A stretch of 64,000 nt of DNA from Polytrichum commune (GCA_950295325.1 OX485803.1:28024001-28088000), one strand, 5' to 3'; positions 46,117-57,651 are shown, counted from the first letter of the stretch. Made by a program: numbers and translations. Notes: a model not told the origin generated them from the sequence alone.

Positions 46117-46143
46117 TTTAGGGTTTAGGGTTTAGGGTTTAGG
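46117..46143 (+). repeat. Interstitial telomere-type repeat (TTTAGGG)4
   Basis: Nearly four perfect copies of the plant-type telomere unit TTTAGGG in otherwise unrelated AT-rich DNA. Confidence 0.95.
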
Positions 46144-47278
46144 CATCATCGAACATCAAACTGAATGTTTAAATGGCTTCATATGATATGTGAACTCCAC
46201 GGGGTTGCAGTAGATACATTTGTTATCATTGTGTTTCTCCCATGTACTTCAAATATGAACTCCTAAGTACATATATTAATGTTCACTCTAATGCTACTTG
46301 TTAGGGTATCCATTATTGACTAGAGCCTTGTCCTCTACCAACAACCATCATAGAAATTACAATACATAACCCTAAACCGTTAACCATGTGAATGGTTACC
46401 ATATTTATATTATTGCACCGTGTAAAACCCTTTGAGGATTGCAATATAATTATGAATTACTCCTCTTAGACTTTGTAACATTCTCATATGATTCCATACG
46501 ACTACATTATTCAAACACCAAAACAAATAATGGCTACATTCTACGATGCTATCAATGCCAACGGGTGATCATTCAATTGAACACCATTAAAATCTGAGTT
46601 GGCGATGGTGTTAATTTTTTGGAATACCTTAGTCTACGTAGTTTTTTGAGTGTTTTTGAATTGCCGCTAATGAATAGCGGGTTAGAAGGCTGGGGTCGGG
46701 CGGCCAAGAGAGGCGCCAACCCTCCTATGTCCCGCCCCTAGGGGCAAGGACAACCCGGAAGGCAATGTCCCTAGGGTGGCAGGTGTCAACACCACAAGCC
46801 TCGCGGGCAACCACCTTAACCAAGGAGGTTTCGACACTTGGGAGGGTGTTGGCCCGCGGGGCTTCTGGGCCGTTGATGGGCCCGGGGCGATCTCATGGCC
46901 CGGATTGGGTCCATGGCGACCCCTTCCGCTCTCTCCTTCTCTTTTTCTCCGCGCAAAGCGCTGCCCTTTTGAAACGCCGCCGCCGCTTTCCATAGCGCCG
47001 CGCCAAGCGCTTCTTGTGCTCGTGTCTTTTCTCTTGGACGCGCCCCTTCCCGCGAAGCGCCGCGTTCCTCTTTCTCTTTCTCTTCACTTCTTCCTTTTCA
47101 TTCTTCCTCTCCACCTCTCTGGTGCACGCTTAGAGTGAGTTTGTCAGGTTTATAGTTTGAGTGCACTCCTTTCTTGTTGTTGAGTGGATGCAGTGAGTGA
47201 CATCAGAGTAGTGTTGTTGTTGTGGAGTGAACTCAAGTTGTTATTACAAGTGAGCACATTCGGGTGTGATAGAGAGGT
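46144..47278. promoter_or_regulatory. Region upstream of the ParB/MTase-like gene, interrupted by the big LTR
   Basis: No supported gene. 46144-46670 is AT-rich. 46900-47130 is pyrimidine-rich with repeated GCGC-bearing words (CGCAAAGCGC, GCGCCGCGCCAAGCGC), typical of a 5' leader. The solo LTR at 47279-57646 separates this from 57652, so it may be the original promoter/leader of the gene at 59898; that is inference. Confidence 0.35.
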
Positions 47279-47785
47279 TGTGAGCCCAAATTATGTGCAC
47301 ACATATGTTTTTGGCATTACAATCTATTAAACGTAGGCTTGAATTCTTATTAACCATACAAAAAGACCATAAAAAGAGTGAGCGTGGAATGGAATTGCAA
47401 CTTACAACTTTAGGCTTGGGTGCTAGGTTATGGGTGGTTTTATTTGTTAGAAAAGTTAATTGTGATTAGCTTAGGAAAATTCTCTGTGGGAAGCGCTTAA
47501 GGCTGGGATGTTAAGACTCGGAAGTCAGAGTTTTAGGCCAATTAGGACCAGGTGGTGTTCGTTTTAGGGATGCAGACTGTCCACTTAGGAGAACAGGCGG
47601 TTACCACCGTTGGGAGGACCCTGCTTTCCCGGATCTGAGACGGGAATAGAGGTACTCTGTTCTTCGGTGGGAGGGCTCTCTCGAGGAGGAGGTAGGACAT
47701 GGTTTTTGAAGATAGCGGCGAGGCAGGGGGAAGGAGCTCCCCCGAGCACTGCAACAGATTCGTAGCTGTAACAGTAGCTGCAGCT

Positions 47786-48759
47786 TGTCGCGCACCTCTC
47801 CATGAGGAGTGCCCGAAACACCATGGGCACAAGGGGGACCCCGGAGTGACACCCGGGACTTGTGGCGCCGTTGGTGAGAGGGCCCAAGTGATCCTAGTGT
47901 GGGTGAGGGCCCCGGGCGTTGGGAACGCCTCCCACCCACGGAGACTAGGAGGCACAAGGGTAAGGCCATGAGCTATGCGTAGCTCATGGCGTGGTGATTC
48001 TAGAATGCTCAAGAACACCTCAATCGGAGGTGTGAGCTAGGAGTTATGGCCATTTGAGTGGGGCGCTGTCCCGGGACAGCGCCCTGGTGCAGCAGTGCCT
48101 GGGAGTGACTCCCGGGACTGCCAAGGTTTAAAGAGGCATAACGTCCTCATAACTTGCCCAAATGGGGCAAGTGAGGAGTCCATCGGTATCTACGTGAAAC
48201 GTAGATGAAGATGGAGTGGTTGGTTGCTAGCCTCGGACATCATACAAGGAAGTTATGATGGTCTGAAGCTGCTAGAGGCTTTTTAGCCCAGCGGCTAAGG
48301 GAGAATGTCCACTTGGCCCCAACTCTTGGTGGAGAGACAAGAGGTTGGTTGACGGTGGGGTAGGGGCCCCGCGTGAAGTCCTAGAGGCTTATATGGGTGA
48401 GGTGGTGTGGCCTCACCCACCCGAGGCCGAACGGCACGGCCTTCATGGGCTTTGGCCCATTGTGAGGCCATAGTTGCCTAGTATGGTTCGGGTTGTTGTA
48501 GTGTTGCTCCGGCAATGCGATGATCAACATAAGATGGGACTTCCATGGATGGAAGTCCACATCGAAGAAATGGGTTACCGATTAAGGGGTGAGTCCCGAA
48601 AGCAAAGTAGGAGGGTTGGTTCCCCTCCTTTGAATTATATGGTCCGGGGTAAGAGGAGCTAACCATTAGCATGGCGGAATGCGAAGGGTTAGCGCTCGTA
48701 ACCTTTGCTAGAAAGGAAAATTGGCAAGATTGCTAAGGGGGCTAGCAAGGGTTGCGACA
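47786..48759 (+). repeat. 5' LTR, chromovirus copy 2
   Basis: 974 bp, TGTCGCGCACC...GGGTTGCGACA. Confidence 0.95.
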
Positions 48760-48761
48760 CT

Positions 48762-48773
48762 TGGTATCAGAGC
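48762..48773 (+). other. Primer binding site (initiator tRNA-Met)
   Basis: TGGTATCAGAGC, two bases after the 5' LTR. Confidence 0.9.
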
Positions 48774-48799
48774 AGGGTTCCAAGTTTTGAGCTCGCACT

Positions 48800-49700
48800 T
48801 TGAGGGAAACATGGCTATCAAAAATGCGGGTTATGATGGTGAGCCCGGGGTTTCCAAAAGGTTGTGAGGCTCAAATTGGAACAAGGATCATGTGCAAGTG
48901 GATTGTGACCATACCATTGATTCTAATGACAATGGTGGGCATGAGGGTGGATTCGGTGAGGAAAATGGAGGAGTGCTTTGAAAGGGCTCCCGCAAACCTC
49001 GCAAAGTATTCGGGGGCTAGAATACCGAATGCATCCGAAAGCTTGGACGGTGGTAATATTGGATTGAAATTCCAATCCAAATTGCTTAGAATGTGGTGAA
49101 GTTGGAATGGGTGCAAATGCGGCACTCAAGGGTTTTAGGCCTATGTGTGCGATTTAACCACCATAATGAATGGCACAACTAAGATTGACTAGTTGGCTAA
49201 GAAACACATCGTTTTAGATGGGGTTTCAAAAGCGGGTGGTGAATACCATGTTGAACTCCCCAAAGCTTCTTGAGGACGTATCGGGAATCTTTAAGATTTG
49301 AAGAACATTGAAGCCGATGGTCCCGAAAAGAACTTGGGCGGCGCATCACCACAAAGTGGGTTTTAGCCGATATTGGTCCCAAAGAAATGGGCGAAAGTAG
49401 CTTGGCCCATTATACCAAGGCAAAACATACTCGTGCCGCGGACGGAATGTTGGGAGGTGGGTTGATCCTACCAAGGCAATTCATGTTTGTGCCGCGGACA
49501 AAGTGTGAAAGGTGGCTTTGTGCTACCAAGGCAAATCATGTTTGTTCCGCGTACAAACTATTAGAAATTAGTTTTGTGGCACCAAACCAATTTGTCCCGC
49601 GGACGGAATGTTTAAAGTTGGGTTTGCGGACCAGGCCAAGCCAAGTTGCCGAGGACGGAATGTTGGACGATGGCTTTGTGGCCAAGGCTAGTAGCCTTAA
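48800..49700 (+). pseudogene. gag remnant, copy 2
   Basis: 48800-49099 encodes the gag-like segment (LILMTMVGMRVDSVRKMEECF, GARIPNASESLDG). 49430-49690 has the same approximately 57-bp knuckle-like repeats as copy 1. Confidence 0.6.
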
Positions 49701-49778
49701 GCCGAGGCTAAGTCTCATGTGTTGACAAAGAGGCAAGCCATTCTTTCTTGAGCCCAAAACTCACAAGGGAGTTGGGGC

Positions 49779-50290
49779 TTGCCGATTGATAGAGCGGGCA
49801 AGCCCACCAAGGTGCGGTTTGGAAAGGGCGAACCGCATGAAACAAAGGAGGCCGCGATGCATGTAACCTTTCAATGTGGGACATTGGATTTTTGTCAAAA
49901 TTTCATAACATGTGAAATAGATGAAATGCATATCATTGTGAAGGCCGCCTTGTTTGAAATTCACATGATAGATGTGAGGTGCAAGCCGGTGTGCTTGCGG
50001 TGCATTATGATGTGTCATAATGGCAAAGAATTGAGGTTCAAATTGACAAGGACTCCTATGGTAGGAGGACCCAAGTTGAATTTGGTCTTAATGGACCAAA
50101 TGATAAATGGTAAACATAATGGTCGTGGTTCAATTGGAGCAACTCCAAGGAATGTATGGGGAGGCTAGGAAAGGTGGGCCTCCCCCAAACCATACTTGTG
50201 GGATGTTGGTAAGATACAAGGATGTATCCACCAATGTGTTGCTCAAAATGTTACCGCCAATGAGTGAATTGCAACTTTGCTCAAGAAGAA
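49779..50290 (+). pseudogene. Protease end and RT edge, copy 2
   Basis: Open from 49779 to 50168: VTFQCGTLDFCQNFITCEIDEMHIIV, FEIHMIDVRCKPVCLRC, then GGPKLNLVLMDQM. This looks like the end of a retroviral-type aspartic protease. LVRYKDVSTNVLLKMLPP is the RT entry; the palm is absent, as in copy 1. Confidence 0.65.
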
Positions 50291-50389
50291 AAGGAGTTCT
50301 TGAAGTATGTGGTGACAAAGGAAGTTGGTGGACGAACATGAAGAATGTCAAGGCAATCCAAGAAGAGAATTGGCCCTTAACTCAAGAAA

Positions 50390-51470
50390 AGGGCTTAGGT
50401 CATTTGTTGGCCTAGCCAACTACTACCACCACTTCATTCATGGTTTTTCTAAGGTTGCTAGAACCTTAGTCAACATGTTGGAAAAAATGGCTATCCCAAG
50501 AGTGGGATGAGCCTTGTCACCAAGCCTTTGGGGAGCTCAAGAGTAAGTTCTCTTCACAAGATGTGGTTAAGTTTCCGGGTTTTCATGAGCATGTTGAGGT
50601 GCACATGAAGGCGAAGGACTTTACCATTGGCGGATGTTGATCCAAGATGGATGACCATTGCTTATGGGAGCATTAAGCTCCATGGTTGTAGAAGCTTATC
50701 CAACTTGTGCAAGAAATGGCTATCCCAAGAGTGGGATGAGCCTTGCCACCAAGTCTTTGAGGAGTTTAAGACCAACTTCTCTTCGCCACCCGTGCTCAAG
50801 TTTTTGGAGTTTGACAAACCTTTTGAGGTGCATATGGGGGCGAGTGACTTTACCATTGGTGGATGTTGATGCACAATGGATGGCCATTGTATATGGGAGC
50901 ATGAAGCTCGATGGTTGTCCAACCTTGTGTGACTCGTGAAAGAAATGGCTATCCCAATAATGAGATGAGCCTTGTCACCAAGTCTTTGGGGAGCTTAAGA
51001 ACAAGTTCTCTTCGCCGCCCATGCTCAAGTTCGCAGAGCTTGACAAACCTTTTGAGGTGCATACGGGGATGAATGACTTTGCAAATGGTGGATTTTGTGT
51101 AAGATGGATGGCCATTGCATATGGGAGCATGAAGCTCGATGGTTGTCAAAGAAGACAACCAACTCATGACAAAGAACTTCTTTGTCGTAGTGCATTGCTT
51201 GAAGATGTGGCGACACTATTTGGGGTTGCACAAAGCAAAGGTCTACATGGACAATGTGCCCTAAAAGAATTTTGACATACAAGCGCAAGTGAGCGCCAAG
51301 TCATTGCGGTGGCATGATAGTTTGGCGCTTATGTAGGTGGATTTGATCCACAAACCGGACCGTGGAAATGTGGTGCCGGATGCGCGAAGTAGACCGGAAG
51401 AGTTCCAAGCAATGAGAACCATCCAAACCTTGTGGCTAATGTGTGCCGGCGAAGGAAACTTGTGATGCAA
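50390..51470 (+). pseudogene. RT connection and triplicated RNase H segment, copy 2
   Basis: FVGLANYYHHFIHGFSKVA is followed by three repeats starting at ATGGCTATC 50487, 50715 and 50944 (228 and 229 bp apart). The first repeat is the most diverged (KFPGFHEHVEVHMKAKDFTIGG). The third runs on to QRRQPTHDKELL and HKPDRGNVVPDA. Confidence 0.75.
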
Positions 51471-51529
51471 GATACGGGAGGGGTAAATTAACTACCCCAA
51501 AGCACGAAAGCTTTTAGGTGAGCTTCGCA

Positions 51530-52960
51530 AGAGCAAGTTGCTTAAAGAGGTTAAGTTGGTGGATGGATTGTTCAAGTGCAAGCAAAGTTGGGTGTATGTG
51601 CCACAAGGCAAGTTGAGGCTATCAGTTTTAAAGGAGGAATATGATAGTCCTATTGCCGGCCATAGAGGAGAAAAAGAAAACCACCATAGAATGGTATCAA
51701 AGAGGTACCATTGGCGGTGCATAAAGTAGGATATAACCCACTTTGTGAAGGCGTGAATAAAGTGCCAAGTGAACCGAGCCTCTTACCAAAAGCAAGGCGG
51801 TTTCTTGCAACCGTTGCCTATCCCGTCGGCGCCATGGCATAGTATGTGCATGGACTTGATCACAAGTTTGCCGGAGTCACATGGGTATGATGCCATCTTG
51901 TTGATGGTAGAGCGGTTTGCCAAGTTGGCACACATGGTGCCGATTGTGGGAACCGCCACCGCGTTGGAGACCGCATAGCCTTTTCTCAAAGGATGGTTGA
52001 GGCACCACGAGTTGCCAAGAGTGATTGTGTGGGATCAAGATCCAAAGTTCACAAGTGCATTTTCAATGCATTTCTCTAAGGAGGTTGTATTGAAACTAAG
52101 GCTTAGCACGGCCTTACATTCCCAAATGGATGGGAAAGCGGAGCATGTGAATGGAGTCTTGAAGCAATACTTGAGGAACTTGGTGGGGGCGGACCAAGGA
52201 GATTGGGCGGACTATGTGGGTCGAGCGGAGTTTAGTTGTAATGTAGCCACGCACTTGGCGACCAAGGGGTTGTCTTTGATGGTGGCTTATGGAGTGGATG
52301 CGCTCCAACCTATTAACCTAGCTCTCGAGGGGGCACATTCAACACTAGAGTTCAACCAAGATGGTGAGGACTTGGCCAAGGATGGTAAACAAGTCTTGAA
52401 GATGACCAAATTGTTGGTGGAGAAAGCCCGAAGGTGCTACGAAGTGCAAGTCAATGCCGGAAGACGCGAAGTGGAGAATGAGGTGGGCCAAAAGGTGTTG
52501 TTGAATGTGAACAACTTCACTTAGTCGGAAGGCCTCACTCCAAAGTTCATGTCCAAAATTGGAGCTTCGTTATCCATTTTGGAACAAGTGTTCAAGGACA
52601 TGTATGAGTTGGAATTACCGCCCGAGATCAAAGTGCATCCAACATTTCATGTCTCATTCCTAAAGCCATTTAAGGACGGCACCTTGTGGCCCGATCACAA
52701 GCAAGTGATTAGGCCACCTCCCGACCTTGTGGAGGTCATTTGGAACATGAGGTAGGAGGGCATCCTCAAGTGTAGGAAGCCCAAATGAAAAGGAAAGAAA
52801 AATGTACAAAGGAGTACTTGGTGAAATGGTGAGGATACCATGAGAAAGAAACCGCTTGGGTGGCGGCAAGAGACATGGTGAACACCAATGAATTGGTGAA
52901 GAACTTTGAATAAACTAAGGCTAAGGATTCCAATAAAATGAAGCGTAGGCATTGATGAGG
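51530..52960 (+). pseudogene. Integrase and decayed chromodomain, copy 2
   Basis: Integrase with first Asp in MCMDLITSLPES, second in VWDQDPKF, Glu in MDGKAEHVNGVLKQYL; 51997-52524 is open for 175 residues. HPTFHVSFLKPFKDG is the conserved C-terminal motif. About 52745-52915 reads, with stops, EGILKCRKPK, YLVKW, GYHEKETAWVAARDMVNTNELVKNF: a chromodomain. TGA 51754-51756 and TAG 51976-51978 match the stops of copy 1. Confidence 0.8.
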
Positions 52961-53769
52961 ACATCAATCTCCTTTAGTGGGGGAGAGACGCTAGTAGCAC
53001 ACTTAACTTCGAGGTTAATTACTCCACAACATGAACTTGTTCTTTGGCTTGAGGGAATAAAGTCCAAACTTTAGTGGTGCAAAGAGAAAAGTATGAGATG
53101 AGGTCCTAGTCTTGTACTTGTGCTTGGTTAATGGAAGAGGGGGAATAGATATGCCAAACTAGGTTGGGTAAGCCGAGTAATTGGGGGCCATGGCTTGGAG
53201 GGGCCTTGGATAAAACCAAGAAACTTCTTAGTTGTGGGCTTGTCCGGGCGGGGACAAGGTGATGGCGCGTGCTCATAAAAGTGCTACCCGCGAGCTAACG
53301 AAAGTTGGCGCATGGGAGTCATGAACCCATGTCTCGAAAGAGCAAAGTGGGAACCGAGTCGGGCGGGACTTGGCATCACCCCCGTGCGATCGAGGCGTGG
53401 CTTAACAATGGAAAGCCATCTCGGAGTTGCAACCGAGACAACTTAGTGGAAGCGTTGAGGTCTCGCCTAGATGTGTCATGTTAGGCTAGTGGAGCCTAAC
53501 GGGGGAGGCCCCAAAGGAGGGGCAACCCAAGTGAGTCCCAAAGTAGGTGGGTCTAGTGTAGGTTGGGTCCTTGGAGGAGAGATCCAAGGTCGCTAACGGA
53601 CCACCTAGGAACGACACCTTTGGGACTATGCCAAATTTGAAGATGCATTGTGGGGGTCGCGCCCTAAGGTAAACACAATGCCGCACCATAGAGGATGGCA
53701 ACTTGAGAATTGGTGTGCCGACTACGAGTATAGTCGATGAGGGCATCGAGTCCGTTTGGTGGGGGTGAG
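52961..53769. other. Non-coding 3' internal region of copy 2, with polypurine tract
   Basis: No gene. The G-rich tract GGTGGGGGTGAG ends at 53769, directly before the 3' LTR. Confidence 0.7.
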
Positions 53770-54743
53770 TGTCGCGCACCTCTCCATGAGGAGTGCCCGA
53801 AACACCATGGGCACAAGGGGGACCCCGGAGTGACACCCGGGACTTGTGGCGCCGTTGGTGAGAGGGCCCAAGTGATCCTAGTGTGGGTGAGGGCCCCGGG
53901 CGTTGGGAACGCCTCCCACCCACGGAGACTAGGAGGCACAAGGGTAAGGCCATGAGCTATGCGTAGCTCATGGCGTGGTGATTCTAGAATGCTCAAGAAC
54001 ACCTCAATCGGAGGTGTGAGCTAGGAGTTATGGCCATTTGAGTGGGGCGCTGTCCCGGGACAACGCCCTGGTGCAGCAGTGCCTGGGAGTGACTCCCGGG
54101 ACTGCCAAGGTTCAAAGAGGCATAACGTCCTCATAACTTGCCCAAATGGGGCAAGTGAGGAGTCCATCGGTATCTACGTGAAACGTAGATGAAGATGGAG
54201 TGGTTGGTTGCTAGCCTCGGACATCATACAAGGAAGTTATGATGGTCTGAAGCTGTTAGAGGCTTTTTAGCCCAGCGGCTAAGGGAGAATGTCCACTTGG
54301 CCCCAACTCTTGGTGGAGAGACAAGAGGTTGGTTGACGGTGGGGTAGGGGCCCCGCGTGAAGTCCTAGAGGCTTATATGGGTGAGGTGGTGTGGCCTCAC
54401 CCACCCGAGGCCGAACGGCACGGCCTTCATGGGCTTTGGCCCATTGTGAGGCCATAGTTGCCTAGTATGGTTCGGGTTGTTGTAGTGTTGCTCCGGCAAT
54501 GCGATGATCAACATAAGATGGGACTTCCATGGATGGAAGTCCACATCGAAGAAATGGGTTACCGATTAAGGGGTGAGTCCCGAAAGCAAAGTAGGAGGGT
54601 TGGTTCCCCTCCTTTGAATTATATGGTCCGGGGTAAGAGGAGCTAACCATTAGCATGGCGGAATGCGAAGGGTTAGCGCTCGTAACCTTTGCTAGAAAGG
54701 AAAATTGGCAAGATTGCTAAGGGGGCTAGCAAGGGTTGCGACA
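53770..54743 (+). repeat. 3' LTR, chromovirus copy 2
   Basis: 974 bp, nearly identical to 47786-48759. Confidence 0.95.
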
Positions 54744-56334
54744 CAGCTGGTAAGCCAGCTACTGTTGAGGATCACTGTAGAAAATGTGCAAGGTGGAAGC
54801 GGGCAGAGTGAGGTTGGAGCTCGGGCGTCAATTTACAGACTCAGAGAGGCAGGTGAAGGAATGGGGGCTGGAGCACACTTGGCTGGGTGGGGCCGTATCA
54901 CACCAGTGAATTCATATCAAGGCCGAGGAAACCCAAAAGTGCTACAATGCCAGGGAGGAATTGAAATGAGCAGCTTCACATTTAGAAGAACCAGTGCATC
55001 AACAGAAAATCACAAATTGGGGAGGTCTAAAGGGGAGAGATGGAGACGCACTTAGAGAAGATGACTAATGACTGTTAGGTGCTCAACCTCGGATAAGAGA
55101 TGGAAGGGCGACATCCAGTGGCGGGGCCCTGGGAATTGTGCGGCAGTGGTCGAATGTGGACAATGTGGTGAGTTTCTGTCCTCGAGGAGGAGGAAGGGCC
55201 GGGATCCAGAGAGCTGCGGGGAGCGCGGGGACTACTAGAGCCGAAGGGAAGGCAGCAAAGGGGGGTCGTAATAGGGACTGCCCTGTTCCAGGGCAGTGAG
55301 GCTTAGGATGGGAGGCTTCCAACCCCGGCAGACCGAGGGAGGACAAGACTGGGAGTAACAACCGAATGGGTTTTGTGACCGGACAGGGGAAGCTAGCAGG
55401 CACTGTGGGTGGCCAGAGGAGCTGATCACCGAGACCGGTTGTGGGTTAGTTAAATAATTAGTCTGATGATTAGGCTTAGGGACTAGGGGGAGTAGAAGTA
55501 ATTAGGATCCTACTAGTTTAGGTTGTGGCACAAGTATTTATGAATACTTGGGCATCTAAGATTTTAATAAAGTGATAGGGTTATACCCTCATCGTTTCAT
55601 TTACGGGTTGATACATTTTTCACAACGCAGAAGGGGAGTGTGACCGAGGATCCCTCGTGTGAGGCCAAACCCACCACCCTTAAGCGTCCTAGTCTGGGTA
55701 TGGGTTTGAGAATCACATGTCTTATGTCGAGAATCGTAGAAACATGAAATTCAACTTCAACTCTCCACCAATGCACTAGTCGTGCTAGTCTTTATTAACT
55801 TCTTCCAAGAGTTCACAAGCACCCTTCCTCCTACTCACCCCTTAGAGCGTGTTCCACTCTCCATGTGAGAGTGACTAGCTCACTACTCCTCCTTTTTAAT
55901 GATTTTCATTTATTTTGAAACTTTCTTAGCTTCACACTTTGTTTGAGACAATGATGCCTCGATACCACTAGTATCGTATATGGTTACTCCCTTAGCCGAC
56001 TCAAGCTCCCAAGTCATAGTCTTTGCCACACATGCCCTTGCCGATATTCCTCTTGAGCTTTTGGTCTTAGCAAAACTTTCACTTGTTGAATCCATGAATT
56101 AATGGCCAACTCCTCAGCTTGATAGCAACCCCGCACTTGATGCCCGCTCCGCAACTTAGTGTCAACTCCATGTTTAATGTCAACCCCGTAGCTTAGCACC
56201 AACTTTGTATCTTAATGCCACCATGTAGCCACACACTTAACCAACAATCTAAGGTAGGGTGTAGCTTGAACTAACCAAAGACTAATTAATTGGGAGGCTA
56301 ATTAGGCTAGTAGGCACTAATTAACTAATAAACC

Positions 56335-56640
56335 CAGCTCTTAGCTGCGGCTACTTCTAACTAAATAAACCCAGCTCCTTCATAAACCCAGCTCCTTACT
56401 TCTAACTAAATAAACCCAGCTCCTTCATAAACCCAGCTCCCTACTTCTAACTAAATAAACCCAGCTCCTTCATAAACCCAGCTCCCTACTTCTAATTAAA
56501 TAAACCCAGCTCCTTCATAAACCCAGCTCCCTACTTCTAACTAAATAAACCCAGCTCCTTCATAAACCCAGCTCCTTACTTCTAATTAAATAAACCCAGC
56601 TCCTTCATAAACCCAGCTCCTTAGCTGCGGCTACTTCTAA
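56335..56640. repeat. Minisatellite in the antisense LTR
   Basis: About six copies of a roughly 46-bp unit, CCAGCTCCTTCATAAACCCA plus GCTCCCTACTTCTAACTAAATAAA. Confidence 0.92.
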
Positions 56641-56796
56641 CTAAGCTTCTCCACCCTCAACCACAAAAACCAGAAAATGAACAAAATAGAGCTTCTCCAA
56701 GGCCTCCCCCTAATTCACCTACCTAATTCCACTAATCCCACTAAGTCCCCTACCTAATTCCACATTTTTTTCCGAGCTCTAAGAGCTCAACTTCCT

Positions 56797-56802
<6 letters not shown>

Positions 56803-56832
<30 letters not shown>
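56803..56832. repeat. (GA)n microsatellite
   Basis: About fourteen GA units inside the antisense LTR; a GA-rich tract is at the same relative place in 21453-22817. Confidence 0.9.
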
Positions 56833-56835
<3 letters not shown>

Positions 56836-57074
56836 AGAGAAAGAGAAGTGAAGAGAGAAATGGAATGAGGGAGAGAAAGGAAGAGGGTGAGAGGATAGGA
56901 GTGAAGGAAGGTGCACCCAAGACCACAACCTTCTAATCCTCTCCTACTTAGTAGGACCTTATCCTATCCACTAAACCCTCACCCCCTAAACCAACAAGAA
57001 CATGTTTTAATTCAAACATTTAAATCAAAGGCACTTCCCCTTGCCTCATCAAGCACTACTCCTTTAATCAAAAC

Positions 57075-57411
57075 CTCGGGGGGGGGGGGGGTAGTCATTG
57101 GTTGGAGTAGCAATATACGTGCGAACAAATGATAGGGTATTTTAAAAACATGGGAGCAAAAATTTATAATTGGGCTTAAAAGTAATATAGGGTATCAAAA
57201 ATGGCATTGGACATCTTTAAAGTACTATAGGGTATGGAATAATAGGTAATTTGAAATTATAAGTAATGCAAGCCATTTTTCTATTAACCCAAAGTAGAAA
57301 TTTACATAATGATAGCATGTGAAAAAAAAAGAATTGAAAGTAATACCCCCCTATAAAATAGTGGTTGTTCGCACCTATATCCTTAACTTTTTAACACACT
57401 ACCCCCCCGAG
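57075..57411. mobile_element. MITE with poly-G terminal repeats
   Basis: 337 bp. Termini CTCGGGGGGG...TAGT and ACTACCCCCCCGAG; a shared subterminal word ATA-GTGCGAACAA lies 25-50 bp in from each end. Flanked by the 8-bp duplication ATCAAAAC (57067-57074 and 57412-57419). It is nested in the antisense LTR, itself nested in the 47279 LTR. Confidence 0.85.
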
Positions 57412-57651
57412 ATCAAAACACTCCCTAATGTCACTAAGCTTCTAATTCACCACACAAAATGGCTTAAGGCCTAAACACAAATCCACACCAAGCCTCACTC
57501 TTTTTATACTTTTGATTGTTTTAACAACACTCCAAATGCAATTCTAAGTAGATCCTAAACATAAAACAAATATGAGCACTCATTTTGGGCTCATACCTCG
57601 CCAGGACTCAGACGCAATTAATGGCGGGGGTGATTCTGGGCTCACAGAGGT

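Larger units (their letters stand above)
47786..54743 (+). mobile_element. Full-length Ty3/gypsy chromovirus, copy 2 (young)
   Basis: 6958 bp with two 974-bp LTRs, flanked by CAGCT (47781-47785 and 54744-54748). By eye the LTRs differ at only about three positions, so insertion is recent. Structure and defects match copy 1: no RT palm, triplicated RNase H segment, shared stops. Confidence 0.95.
55658..57595 (-). mobile_element. Antisense solo LTR, TGTGAGCCC family
   Basis: Flanked by CCTCG (55653-55657 and 57596-57600). On the reverse strand it runs TATGAGCCCAAAATGAG... to ...GGCCTCACA, with the family block CCCAGACTAGGACGC near the 3' end. It is closely related in its outer parts to 21453-22817 but has a different internal array. 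Confidence 0.88.
47279..57646 (+). mobile_element. Solo LTR, TGTGAGCCC family, hosting nested elements
   Basis: Starts TGTGAGCCCAAA, ends GGGCTCACA, and is flanked by GAGGT (47274-47278 and 57647-57651). Its own sequence is 47279-47785, 54749-55657 and 57601-57646, about 1.46 kb once nested elements are removed. Nested inside are a full-length chromovirus (47786-54743) and an antisense LTR (55658-57595). Its 3' end has GACTCAGACGCAATTAATGG, the family 3' block. Confidence 0.9.

Noticed and set aside
46682-47138. Open frames in the GC-rich leader region
   Set aside because: They overlap on both strands, have repetitive Arg-rich content, and match no domain; a leader or promoter is more likely.
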